Positions 12,087-23,818 of a DNA stretch of 64,000 nucleotides are shown one piece after another (within the stretch, counting starts at the first letter, position 1; every line of letters begins with the position of its first letter). The stretch lies in the NCBI GenBank assembly GCA_037892935.1, contig JAYXKI010000002.1, forward strand, positions 682,001 to 746,000, given 5' to 3'. Under the pieces are notes generated by a model, which did no database searches, had not been told where the DNA came from, and saw only the letters and a program-made list of their open reading frames with translations. This stretch comes from Phlebopus portentosus. Lineage: Eukaryota > Basidiomycota > Agaricomycetes > Boletales > Boletinellaceae. Both the position numbers and the translations under genes were made by a program.

Positions 12087-13719
12087 ATGCTTCGGTTCTT
12101 TACTGGCGATGAACTTGGTTGCATAAAGTCGATACAATGCTCAAAGGATCCGCAATCAAGCACAGGCTGGAGGCTTGATGAGCGAATCCTGTTTAATCCA
12201 CCCGCTCATGCCCAGATAAACTCTGGAAAGCTCGATCCTGGGAAGGCGAAGGAGAGCGGTGTGCAGAAGCTTGCACTCTTGAATGAATCCGACTCTACCA
12301 TGGTGTGTTCGTCATATAAATCTCAGACGAATATAGTACTCACGCCGACTCCTTAAGAAAAGCTGGCTGCTGCAAAGTCGAATGGAGTATTGTCAGTGTT
12401 CTCAGTGAATTCGGATGATAGGAAACTAGAAATTTCGAAAGAGTGGAGAGAATCTCGCTATAAAGTAAATCATAAATTCGTTGGACTTAATCTATCTTCG
12501 AGTGCGTTCTCCTTTATTTGCTTATTGGTACTTGCATTGACGTTGCTCAGAGGACTTTTTTGGTGTACTTCAAATGGAGCTCTAGGTCGCTCCGTCTTGG
12601 AGCTTGATGCTGAGGAAGCGTCCTCATCATTCCGCAAGGCAACTTTACCGATGCGATTATGCTCTTGGAACCTCTCTCCAGATGCCTCAAGTTTTGCATA
12701 CGGAGGAAATGAAGTCGACTTATCTGTATGGGATACGGAACGTACCTTCCAAGAAACTTTGGGATCTCAAGTGATCCCGTCAGAAAACTCAGATACAACG
12801 AAGAAAAGAAAAAGAGCGGGTGACCTATTCCCAGCGGAGATATGGCGAGCGAAGAACGTATGTCCCTATTCGCGCACACACGTTCAAAACCTTTCAACTT
12901 TGACTGCTCGGTTTTCAGCTGCCCAATGATGCTCTCAGTCTTCGGCAACCAATCCATATCACATCTCTTTCGTATTTGTCTTCAAGCTCTGCGGGAGCCG
13001 GCGGTGTTCACTTGGTGTCAGGTACCGAAGGCGGAGATGTTAGACGTTACGACACACGCGCAGCGCGCAGACCTATCGCTAATTGGACTAGTGTTGCCAA
13101 GGTAGGCGGCATCGGTCTGGTGCGAGCCGGATTGTCAGAACAGTGAGATTACCCAAGCTTGTCTGAATTGGTTAAATTGAAATTTGCGCTGTGATTGTTT
13201 AGCGAACTTTTTGTAGCGGATAACGGAACGTTTCTCTCTGCCCTGGATTTGCGAAACGGAAGGACGATCTACTCTTACAAAAGTGCCATTTTTTTAGTAT
13301 TCAATCATCGTTGCATCTACTGCTAACCAAGTTTCTCCAATTCAGAACTTCAAGGTGCAATAACCTCCGTCGCCCAATCCTCCAATAACTTCCTCGGTTC
13401 TACCTCACGAGACCGGTACTTTCGCCTCCACAGTACGTTCCCGCCTCCTGCGATTGCAGGTAGTCAACAAGAAGGGCGCGGTGAAATCTTCGGAACGCTG
13501 TACATGAAGTCTGTTCCCACCACTGTCGTCTGCGGTGAGTTGATGGATACTCCTAGACGTGCTCAAGAAATGGAAGGACAGAACGAGATCGTTGGCGAGG
13601 GTGGAGATGAAGAGGACGAGAATGATGATGTTTGGGCTACAATGCGAGATGTTGGCGAGAGTGATGACGAGGGTGAAGGACGCATCAAAACCAAACGGCA
13701 GCTCCAAACACGATCATAA
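12087..13719 (+). CDS. NSA1: Ribosome biogenesis protein NSA1 (WDR74 orthologue)
   Basis: WD40 beta-propeller protein of the nucleolar pre-60S particle; the human orthologue WDR74 works with NVL. It begins MLRFFTGDELGCIKSI, the usual opening of the family. Exon 1 (12087-12302) ends in ATG and joins across a 60-nt intron (12303-12362). WD-like blades are visible as NGVLSVFSV, RLFWCTSNGALG, SWNLSPDASSFAYGG...LSVWDTE, HLVSGTEGGDVRRYDTRAARRP, LFVADNGTFLSALDLRNG and FLGSTSRDRYFRLHS. The characteristic segment AEIWRAKNLPND is present. The C-terminus is acidic (EDENDDVWATM, GESDDEGEG) and ends in a basic tail, as expected for this nucleolar factor. Several 50-nt introns interrupt it. The ATG at 12087 is the first in frame. 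Confidence 0.86.
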
Positions 13720-13822
13720 ATTCGAGTTCATCATATACGAATAAGTATGCTGCTACTATCCATTACAACTGCGATCGACTAGAACACAACGAAAGCCAAG
13801 ACTGTTCTGTCAATTTGATAGA

Positions 13823-15461
13823 TCAAAGACCACCGATCTCGCTCTTCCAAGTATGCGACTTCTCAAAGCCGTTCTTCGCAAGTTGGTCTGCAATCCAATG
13901 TATGAGTGGTCCGACATCATAGCATAAGGAAAATGGATACTAACAGTCCATAAATGTTTGTTGAATTTCCTCCCGAGTCGTCATTACAAATGGTCCATAC
14001 TGAACAACGGTCTGGTCAAGTGGTTCACCAGCCACCTTCATGCAAGCCCCAACATCAGAAGACTAGAGAAAGAAAGGGGTGAGGGATGATACATACTAGA
14101 ACCATTTCCGTATTATCCTCTGCAGCGGTCAGCCGGACGCCAGTCTCTTTCTCCCCATTTGAGAGGACAACTGTGTGGTAAGTTGGGATGGCTTCATCTG
14201 AGTCTCCAACTCTCACAGAACCCTTGAAAACTGGCGTCGCGTATAAAAATGTCGAAAATGAGTGCGCTAATATTGTATCAATGAAAACGTACTGTAAAAG
14301 AACGTCGTCCATCCGACGGCTTCATGAAGAAGACTGGTGAAAAGGCGGCTGACATGTACGAGATGGATTGTACTCACGAAGCTCATGGAAAATCGACCTC
14401 TGAGCGTTTTTGAACTTGACATGGAAGAACCAGCAGCCTCCGAGAGGTCGAACGGGAGATTCAACTCCGAAACTGTTTCCACTAATGACTTTGATCTCGA
14501 CCCCTCCTTCCAGGCCCTCTGGATAGGCAGAAGGGATTCTGGCAGTATTCTATCAAACTCGGCTCTTCAGTTTTGAGCCTAAGAGCCAACACACCCTTCA
14601 GGACCAAGCTCTTGATACGAAGGATCCACCATTTTATACTGTACGCTTACGATGAGACTACCTTGATCGCAACTCCTCAAGACAACAGAAGTACACGTAC
14701 CTGCTTCGGCAAATCTACCCATAGCTGCAACCCCCGCGGTTCAGGCTCTCCGAGAGCGTGCACAGGCATTTCAGCATGAATGACTTCAATTCAATGAGAT
14801 AACTATCACAGAATAAATAAGTCGACGAGGAGACTTACTCCCTTTCCCCTGAGGCAAGGATACGTCAGATGCGGTTTCAAGATAGTACCATCGGATAGAG
14901 ATACTTACCGCACACATCCATTGCACACCACCAGCCACAATAGTACCCTTATGACCAGCAGAGTCTTCATGCCTACTTGACCCTTCCAGCATGTACGTTA
15001 CTGTAGCTTGGCCGCGATGCGGGTGGTCTGGAAATCCCTGCTCAGGTCATTAGTTGACTACATGCACGTCGATTTCAAGTATATACTCACTGCTCCTTTG
15101 GAAACATGGAAGTGATCAAGCATCAGGAATGGTGTCAAGTTTCTAAGGGCAGGGGTTCCAATGGATCTCCGAACCCGCGCTCCCGCACCCTAGAAGAGTT
15201 CACCATCATGCTCAATGTTATAACGGGCAGCCAGTCTCGGACTCCGCCAGACGACGATCCTGAACTCACCTCCTCCTGCTCAATGGAGAGGACTTTCTTG
15301 ACTGCGCGTCTCGAAATAGATGGAGCAACCATAGTCGAGTAAAGGCTGCTGTTCTTGTAAATTATATCAACGGAAAGCTGTAAGCAATTCTGGAGATGTG
15401 GTAAAGCGAGAAATAGAGCTACGAAAGTCGTGACTGTTGCAGCGGCGAAGAATTTAAGCAT
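13823..15461 (-). CDS. Pirin-family bicupin, possibly with an N-terminal hydrophobic leader
   Basis: Pirins are Fe(II)-binding bicupins; some act as quercetin dioxygenase or transcription co-regulators. The N-terminal cupin shows [42 protein letters not shown] and [17 protein letters not shown]. The two His of DHPHRG and the His and Glu of IHAEMP match the usual metal ligands. The C-terminal cupin follows ([31 protein letters not shown]), ending ...[10 protein letters not shown]. Two ATGs share the frame. The first (15461) adds 43 residues, starting [19 protein letters not shown], which look like a signal peptide or anchor. The second (15332, [14 protein letters not shown]) gives a conventional start, and SRRAVKK is the usual N-terminal pirin helix. 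I list the longer form because it is the first ATG; localisation is therefore uncertain. Confidence 0.85.
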
Positions 15462-15797
15462 TCAAGGTCAGCTACTGGATGATGCTAGAGTATTCTGCGC
15501 CGTGATATATGAGATGACTCAGATGCAGATAAGACAACCAAGAGCACCGACACGGAGTACAGAAATATGTATAATTTGCTGATCATGACCACTCAGTGGT
15601 GAGAACGGAATATCTGCTTTAGGAACCTCCATCGGCAATACGTTTACGCAATACGTTTACGCTCGATGACATGATGAGACAAGAACATCACGTAAGACTC
15701 CATACGCAATTGGCTACAGCGTCAAGCACACGGAAGTTAATACAAGTTTCGTCGTTTGGGTTCCGTTATCTATAAATTATGATAAATAGCCATACAT
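15462..15797. other. Intergenic: pirin upstream region
   Basis: 336 bp between the pirin gene and the 3' end of the first enoyl-CoA isomerase copy, both on the minus strand. No coding frame is supported. It contains a perfect 13-nt tandem duplication, listed separately. Confidence 0.45.
15635..15660. repeat. Perfect 13-nt tandem duplication
   Basis: The unit GCAATACGTTTAC occurs at 15635-15647 and again directly at 15648-15660, upstream of the pirin gene. It could be a slippage duplication or a doubled regulatory site. The sequence shows only the repeat. Confidence 0.9.
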
Positions 15798-17138
15798 TCA
15801 TAATCTGTGTCGTATCTGGCCATCAACAAGTTGGACGAGTCGCCTTGTAGGAATTCCTGTTGCAAAGCATTCGGCCTGAGCGTAGCTTTCCCTTAGATTC
15901 ACTGCGTCCTTTGAATTCTTCTCATTTATCCCGAATTGTATGAGCTGCTTGATCTTCAGCATCGCGCGTGGGTTAAGTCCATCAATCTGTTCCTCCAAAT
16001 ATCTTCGAATGGTGCCGTGGAAGGATTCGCAACTTTGCTTCGGGAAGATCTTACTACAGAACGGTCAGTTAATCAATTATCATTAGCAAACGAGTCGCAT
16101 ACTTCACATAGCCACAAGCAAGCATTTCGCCGGCTTCCATTCTCTTTCCAAAAATGAGGACTTCATTCGCCTTCGATAGCCCTACTGCACGGATTGTCAG
16201 TCCGAGATCCGAAATAACAATAAGCCAGAGACTGACTTCGATTGACGAAGCTGACACTGGAGCCGGCCTCGGCGATTACGCCTAAAATCTCATGATATCC
16301 CACAATGTTCGTCAAGAAAAAAGGATGTACCAACCAAGAAACGAAAATGGTACTTGTAACCACGCATTAGGCATGCAATAGATGAGATCAAAGTGACCCA
16401 AGAAAGCTAGAAGGAGACCTGAGGAGCTGGAAGGTAGGTTACAATATACAAATACCGACCAGCCGCAATACCTGTAGGCTCCGTTAGCAGTTCTGTAACC
16501 AGGTAGGATGTCGTTGAAAGAGCGTACCCATTACAGGTCCATTGAGAGCTGCAACTAGAATCTTGGTATGCATATAAAGCTTGGAGGTCGGATAAGGGGA
16601 TTCATCAAAATCGTAGACCGTAGAATACTCACGGCTCTGCTGCAGTCTGTATTTGGGCTCGCAACGCGCCCCAGAAAGTTATCTCGTTCTGTCACTAACG
16701 AACCATAGTCTTGAATTTGCGCTTTGATGTCCGTTCCCCTACAGTGAGATTGTCATGTCAGATATTGATCCCTGTCAATTAGAGAGCATTTCATATACAT
16801 ACGCACAAAACCACTTCCCAGTCGCTTGAAGGCGATGAGTCATACGTAATAGCAGGGCAAAAAGAATCAGAATGTGCTCACCTTGCAGAAGGGTAATAAC
16901 GACGTCGTCCTGTTTATCTATCCTGCGTAGCTCCTCCGCAAGAGCAGCATAGTCTTTAGATGAAGGAAATAATGATCAGTCAATCAGCCGGAATCATCGC
17001 GCCTCCAAATTAGAGAGGATACTGAGAAGCACAGGTTAAAGGCATCTTACCCTCCTCGGTTATCGCATTGAGTATTGAAGGCCTGTCGAACGTCAGCGTC
17101 GCAATGCCCGCTGAAATGCTAGTCTTCAGAGTCGTCAT
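15798..17138 (-). CDS. Enoyl-CoA hydratase/isomerase family protein, tandem copy A (peroxisomal)
   Basis: Crotonase-fold enzyme, probably a delta3,delta2-enoyl-CoA isomerase or hydratase of peroxisomal beta-oxidation. It starts MTTLKTSISAGIATLTFDRP followed by LNAITEE, the family's first strand and helix. The oxyanion-hole segment VAALNGPVMG is present (about 16530). The C-terminal helix region contains NLRESYAQAECFATG. The last residues are RHRL; yeast peroxisomal Eci1 also ends in HRL, a non-canonical PTS1. At least five short introns interrupt the gene. A closely related gene (copy B) lies about 0.9 kb upstream in the same orientation with a matching architecture. Whether it isomerises or hydrates cannot be told without the active-site acid being aligned. 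Confidence 0.82.
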
Positions 17139-18026
17139 TGAGAAAGCACCAATGCCCTTGACAAGCGCTTGGGCGCATTCGAGTCAGCAAATTTGAGTAT
17201 CTTTTATGCATCCGGACGCCTGAGTGTCAAACGCATATGCATCCTGCTGGAATGCAGACTCGACCATTGTAATTCATGTCTCGCTTATTGTGATCTTGTT
17301 GACTGTACTTCAACTCCGTCGCCTCTTTTGTACGTTTTTCATTAATTTCGGCGTAAAGGGGATAGTTTACATTCCATCGATTCGCCACATGAACTCAATG
17401 AAAATCTGTTATGTTCGACATTGGTCAAGTGAAGAGCAAGACGATAGCATCGTACGCTTTGTACAAAGGGGTAAGGGTAAGAAAAGCAACTAAGTTACTT
17501 GTTTTGGAGTCGGCGGAGCAGGCTTTGTTTGACCTCGGCTGATCCCGGTCCTTTCCTTGCCTAACCTGAAGTATCGGGTGTACCCAATCATGATATCTCT
17601 AACCTGCCACCAATTCTTTTTGCTGTGACTCTTCAAACTCTTCAAAAGGCCGCCCACAAGGAGTCGTAAATAATCAAGGTGGACCGGTCATTTGAAGGTC
17701 CCGATTACTGGCGGCATTACGTAACACGTATCCACATCTAGTTCAATTCAATTGGGACTCTGTAACTGTGATCCTTTTTGTGTATGACTACTTATGTTTC
17801 GAAAGGCTCTTGTTACTGATATCATATATACCGAACGTCGGGCTTGGCTATCTGAGATCATCTTTCCCAAAGCAGTTACTATTCATCGCAGAAACTGGTG
17901 AAATGCCATCTGACTTCAATCGCTTTCTGGAGTAAAAAAAAAAAGTAACTGATTACAGATACAGTACATTGTTGATACATACATGTACATATATTTTTAA
18001 TAGACGTTGAGCCAAAGCTAATGATG
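17139..18026. other. Intergenic between the two enoyl-CoA isomerase paralogues
   Basis: About 890 bp. The only open frame of any size (17224-17493, 89 codons) has no recognisable motif. The interval should contain the promoter of copy A and the 3' UTR of copy B, with an 11-A run near 17935. Confidence 0.45.
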
Positions 18027-19375
18027 CTAAAGTTTGTGCTTGATTTCTTTCGTTGCGACCTTGAAGAATCGCTCCATAGGGACCCCGCTCGCAAAGCGTT
18101 CTGCTTGAGCATAACTTTCGCGTAGATTTGTCCCGTCTTTCGAATTCTTCTCGTTGATCCCGTACTGGATAAGTTCCTTGATCTTTAGGACTGCAGTCGG
18201 GTCAAGACCTTCAAGTTGTCCATCCAAATGTTTTCGAACAGCAGCATGAAACGACTCGCAGCTTTGTCTCGGGAAGATTTTGCTACAGTGATGTGCTCCA
18301 AACTCTTGCTCGGGAAATGTGAGGTCTAGATTGCATACGCACTTTACGAACCCACAAGCTAGAAGTTCCTCTGCTTCGATCTTCTTGCCAAATATAAGAG
18401 CTTCGTTCGCTTTCGACAATCCCACTGTTAAATTCTGATAAGACAATTCTCTAGTACAGTAAAACAAAAGCAACCGACTTCGATTCACGAAGCTGACGCT
18501 AGAGCCAGCTTCAGAGATAATCCCTAGTACAATATCAGAATCGACCCTTGCAGCTTCCAGATGATACTTACCTAGAAATGAAAAAGGAACGGATAACCAG
18601 GCGTCAGAAACGCAATAGATGAAATCGAAATGCCCTAAGAAAGCTGAGCGAAGGTTAGATTGACTTCACTTATACAGATCTCATTGCACCTGATGCAATC
18701 CCTGCAGAAACAAATCAGCACCCTAGGACTGCAAACCGTTGCCTACGTACCCATTACAGGACCATTGAGAGCAGCAACGAGAATCCTGCTATGTGAATAT
18801 AACTGGAGGCACACAGGAGATTGGCTAATGTAAAACTATGAACACCGATATGAAAGAAACGTACCGCTCTACTGACATCTGTATTTGGCCGCACTACACG
18901 CCCGACGAAGTTATCCGCTACTGTCACCAAGGACTCATAATCTTGCCGCCCTTGTGGTTTTACGTCCGTTCCACTTGATGATACTCAGGTAAGATTTTCG
19001 ACTGAGAATATTCCAACATACGCGCAAAACCATCTTCAGTATTAATAGTCAGAAGCTCATTAGCGCCAGAAGTCCAGAAGCTCCCTTCATATAGTTTTTG
19101 GTGTAAAGAGAGCGTTAATTTAAGGCTACGTACCTTGAAGAAGTGTTACTACGACGTCATCCCGAGTATCAATTCTACGTAGCTCTTTTGCAAGCACAGT
19201 GTAATCTGGTCAAAATCATGATTTCAATGATAAGCACTGCGGCTAGCCACAGTGATACGCTCAAGTAAGTTTGTTATCTGGACCGACCTTCTGAAGTAAT
19301 GGCGTTTAGCGTTTCGGGTCGATTGAACGTTAAAGTGGCGACGCCCCCAGAAATATCGGTCGTTAACGTGCTCAT
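18027..19375 (-). CDS. Enoyl-CoA hydratase/isomerase family protein, tandem copy B (peroxisomal)
   Basis: Paralogue of copy A. It starts MSTLTTDISGGVATLTFNRP and LNAITSEG, carries the same VAALNGPVMG oxyanion-hole motif (about 18760), and the C-terminal region NLRESYAQAERFASGVP. It ends KHKL, again a non-canonical PTS1-like tripeptide. Exon order and intron sites resemble copy A. The shared motifs and same-strand placement show a tandem duplication, and both copies seem intact. The frame continues open upstream of the chosen ATG (to 19549), but that extension is unlike the family and is probably 5' UTR. Substrate specialisation between A and B is possible and untested. Confidence 0.82.
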
Positions 19376-19760
19376 TCGTTCAACCAACTTGAAGCTACCG
19401 ATTTCAACGCTTCCTCGAGCACTATTATGTACCACGCCGCCTTCGCTGCTGAGACAAAAAACTGAGGATAGAACAGAGGAGCTCTGCAGGCTAAGTGGGA
19501 ATTCAGAAAGTTGGCAGGTGCATATGCAAGGCAAAGCACGGAATTTCAAATGATGCGCCGACTAAACACATGCAAACCAGCCATTCACAAGATAGATTCC
19601 GCCTGCCACAGAAATAAACGTACATCCTCCAATACACGTAGTCCTATTTAGCAACAACGTTGATACATCCCGTTAGGACATTAGATAAGTCAAGTTTCGT
19701 CTCTTCATGTCAGATATTCAATTTCCATCCAAGTTCCGATTTAGGAGAACATCGATAATA
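19376..19760. other. Intergenic: upstream of enoyl-CoA isomerase copy B
   Basis: 385 bp between copy B and the 3' end of the armadillo-protein gene, both minus strand. I see nothing beyond the presumed promoter of copy B and a 3' UTR. Confidence 0.4.
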
Positions 19761-22380
19761 TCACCAAGCCTCTAGAGCTTTGCGAGCTGCAACGCTCAGT
19801 ACAAGCGAGTCTGGCGTGCTCCGGATAGTTTCCAGAGTCGACTGGGTTGCAGCGCGAACTCTCTCTACTTCAACTTCACGACCGCCTGATCCTGTCTTCA
19901 GACCTTCGCGCCCTAACTCTCCGAGTAGCTGGCAAAGATTTGCACGTAATTCTGGAGGGAATCTTCCATCTGAGTTCTTGAGGATCATCGCAAGTGCATC
20001 AAGAGATGTCCTGGGACCGGTAATAGGGGAGGTAAGATCATTCCCTGGGTATGCGTTCAGACTGTTCTGTCGTGAGGGTGGATTGACTTCCTTGGGTAAC
20101 TCGGCAACAACGGCGTCAAGGACACACAAAGCTTTCGAGAACGTTAGAGAATGGAGCTTCTTGCGTACGCTTTTACAGTGACTTACCTCCATCTGGCTGA
20201 AGTGCGAGAAGACACATGCTAAAAATTGATTCGTTGAGGAGAATTACATGCTTGGAACTTCGAGTGCTGCGTCCAAGCAATTGAGCGAGTATGGTTGCAG
20301 AATCCGAATTAGTGACCGACTTGATCGCCTCTTGCCTTCGAGAATCGCGCAGATCCCCTGAACTCGAGCATAACGACTTGATAACATTCACCAACACGCG
20401 AGCACCCTCGCTCTTCACATGTACCGCGTCCGAACGCCGCGAAAGAGCTAGTACTTGATGAAGACACGAGGTAGACAAATCTTTATCCAGAACGCAGGCT
20501 ATGGAATTTGTCACTAGCAAACTGTTAACAAAGGAATAAAGTTGCCCAGAAGGATTGAGGTTACCATTGTTCGTGCACAAATATTTTGCCAAATTAATTG
20601 CGGACATCTGCACGGGTTCCGCGACATCAGCCTTGTCGCTGAAGACTTCGCACGTACGAAGAGCCCGGAGGACTTGCGCATCGCCAAGAATTCCGCGAAT
20701 TGATGGGCTTTGTGCAAGATGTTTCAGGAGCCCTATCACACCGTGTTTAACCTTGATATCGGTGTGCGGCATCAGACGTTTCACAAGGTGGGGAGTAATT
20801 GATATGGGCTCCTTTACTAGAACAATCGAGCGGTTCTCTGTTATAAAAAAATTAAGAAGCTAGATACTGCAATTATTTTTTGATTGGCGCCATACCTTGC
20901 CTTACTAAATTTCCCAGACTAAGAGCCGCACAGATAACAAGGTCATCATGCGACTGTGTTGCTTGTAACCAGCTCAACAAGCGGGAAACGAAGGCGCTTT
21001 CCTGCACAGCGTCGTTCCATAATACGTCTAAATTTCCATCTTCACCAGTAACTTCAACGACTGATCTTATGACAGCGGTCTTACAGAAATCAACTGCGCG
21101 TTTCCATCGATTAACTTCTTCTGTCGGCAGGTCGTGTTCCTCCCAGAACGGTAAATATTCCGCTGACTCGATAAAGTCTAGCATGAGCGCCAGACATGGC
21201 GGCTCTTCATTCTCCGCCATGCCTCTGGCGAGATCGAGTCGAACATCCTCGATATCCATAGTCATTCCCTCAATCAGCTGGCAGACTTCCTCGAGTACCT
21301 CGACATCGGTTGCGAGTAAAGGGTTGCGAGTATCTGGGTCGGTATATAGCAGATTTTTAGGTGATGGGAATGGAGAAACGAAAATTTTCAAAGGGGACAC
21401 AAGATAAGGCAACAGATCTGTTCCAAAGAAAGACGGTTGAACCTCTACAAATTCCGTTACGGAACAACAATAAAAATTATTAGACGCGCGGGCGCTTAAA
21501 ACAGGAAAGGAGGCTCACGATTATCTTTCAGTCCAGAGATAGTTCTCCATGTCCAGTCCGTTATGACCTTTCGGATCATCCAATTCTCCGCACTTATAGG
21601 AGATGATTCACTTCCCTTTACTGAGGGCCAGGATCCAGGAGGATATACTGCTATTGACAAGCGTAATAGTGTCTCCGGGACTTCAAGAGCAATAAGACGC
21701 TTCTGAATAGGTTCTGCGGATAGAGTTAGATCAAAATATTACCGACATTCCTCATGACTAACCATATCCAAGACTGAGATTCAGTAGGGCGCCAACTGCA
21801 GTTCTGATGATCTTCAGGTGTACATCAGAGAGGGGTAGAGGGTCGCTGGAGGGACTTTGAGGAAGAAGCTCGGCATATCCTTCCAAAAGCATTACAGCCG
21901 TTTCAGGAAAGTTGACATCTAGAAGATGACCGCGATTCTCGTCTGCACCAATTGTCAATGTACATGTAGATGCATACAACTAGGTACGCACCGTGGTCCA
22001 TACAAAGATTCGCGCTGACTCGAAGGAGCTCCAGAACGGCTGGCGCGCGTGCATCGTCTGGAATCCGAGATCCTTCAAGCGCAGTCTTGAGGAGCGAACT
22101 GATTGTTTGAGGGAGCAGTGTCTTTCCTAGAGCCGTATGTTCGTCCACTGCATGAAGTAGCCAGTCAGCGAATAAGTCAAGTAGAAATTAGCATGAAAGC
22201 ATAGGTCTCTGAAGCAGCAATCATACATGGTCCACCTCTGGTTCTAAGCGCATTAGCGAGGGACCGCGCGGTGCTCTCAACAACAGACCAGTCACCATGG
22301 ACTTCGATGCTTGCGAGGAGATCGCCCAGCTCACGCGCCGCGCGAGAGCTGGCACTAGCCGTTGGCTGTGCAACCGCCAT
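19761..22380 (-). CDS. SmgGDS/RAP1GDS1-like armadillo-repeat protein
   Basis: Predicted armadillo-repeat chaperone or exchange factor for small Ras/Rho-family GTPases, related to vertebrate RAP1GDS1 and distantly to yeast Bem4. The N-terminus is MAVAQPTASASSRAARELGD. Helical repeats run through the whole protein, for example VCQLIEGMTMDIEDVRLDLA, VSRLLSWLQATQSHDDLVIC, AALSLGNLVRQ and GVIGLLKHLAQSPSIRGIL, which match the C-terminal half of SmgGDS in order. The last exon ends ...VLSVAARKALEAW. Several short introns separate the repeat units. Other armadillo proteins remain possible because the repeats are generic. It is divergent from CRM1, with 1.4 kb between. Confidence 0.66.
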
Positions 22381-23818
22381 GATTATGCTGAGTGGATAAG
22401 CCGAATTGAGGCTGGGCCCTGCACAAAGAGGTTGTGCAAGAATGGGTACAGGGCGAATCGATGGAGAACATGAAATTCAGTATTGAGGATGTCTTCAAAG
22501 TTGATGCGCACGTGATCCGTGATTCATCAAAGAGTTATTCAGAAGAGAAGAAGACGACAGTCACCTCTCAGAGAAGCAACACAACAAGAGTCTAAGATTG
22601 TGCTCGCTATTTGTTTCCTCTTTGGTCCTTCCAAGCAGTCGTTACATAGAATCACCTGTTGGATGGCACTTTCCACCCCTGGCTCTAGAAGAGGTTTCAA
22701 GCCTGGAGTCGTCACTCTGCCCGCCAAGTTGTGCAATGATGAATGATATGTTCCCTGATCGCACACACAACTATGTTCACGTCGATATCTTCATCAAAGT
22801 GTTGCCGCCTAACTGGCTTTGCCTCGCAAGCGTTACCTTCTTGATCAGGTGTGTTTGAGCTTGACAATAGGAGAGTGATTGACTCGATCAAGCATGGTCA
22901 GGCATTGCCGAACTTTGGCGACGCTATTGCTTTGCATCTTCCTGGCTATGCTACCGTCAGTATCGGTATAAAACCGGAAACCATCTATCTCGCAGATGCA
23001 AGCACGCCCTGGTGGTAGCCATCACTCACGCTCGCTCATTTCGAGTTACCTTAGTACCGTAGTAAACGAACGGATGGACATCTTTATCGCGAACGACAGT
23101 TTTCTCATCACCAACTCAGACGTTCCAGCCCAAGCAAGAGGCGAAAGCTCCAGTGATATACCTATCGACGAAGCGACAGGCCAGAAAAGCTACACCTTCT
23201 GTACCACCGCGTGAAAGCAACTCATCTGTGAGTTTATTCCCCAGGGATCTTCGTCCACATATAACTTACAGTAACAAATTAATAGTTCTTCTGGCCGGTC
23301 CGGTGACGTGCTGCGACGAACATTGAAACCCCATTTTCTTAATCGAAGATTGCAACGATCGAAATGACGGTTTGTTGGTCAATCCGACGGGAAAGCCGGG
23401 AAGCGCAAAGGAAGCAGGACGCCATTTTAATTCTATCAAACGATTTCTTGGGCCAATAGTTGCTCTCGATACCTATTAGAATTGCTGCTCCGGAAGTTGT
23501 AATTATACTGGGCTATAGATAATTTCTTGTTGCGCCGCCTTCATATTTCAAAGTTGGCTGAGTTCATGACCATGCTGTGTGAAGTACAAGTCCGAAATAA
23601 ATAGCGCGTCATCGGAGATTTATCTGATTTCCTAATTTGGATGGAGATTGCCAATCGGCTTTGGCTTGGGGTCACGTTTCGTGGCCCTCAACCCTCATCT
23701 TCATCCTCTTCAACGTTCGCGCGCTCTACTCGTCATCTTAGCCACCTTTGGGCACGGCGTTGCTAACATTGACAGTAACATAAGTCACAAAAACGCGTAA
23801 TTCGCGTGCATCGTAATC
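22381..23818. other. Intergenic between SmgGDS-like gene and CRM1, with a possible relic exon
   Basis: 1.44 kb between divergent genes. It must hold both promoters. On the plus strand an AG at 22848 is followed by an open frame to a TAG at 23016-23018, encoding 56 residues that include VIDSIKHGQALPNFGDA, ALHLPGYATVSIG and ETIYLADASTPWW. This looks protein-like, but I find no upstream exons in a consistent frame and do not recognise the family. It may be the last exon of a decayed gene. The rest shows nothing. Confidence 0.35.
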
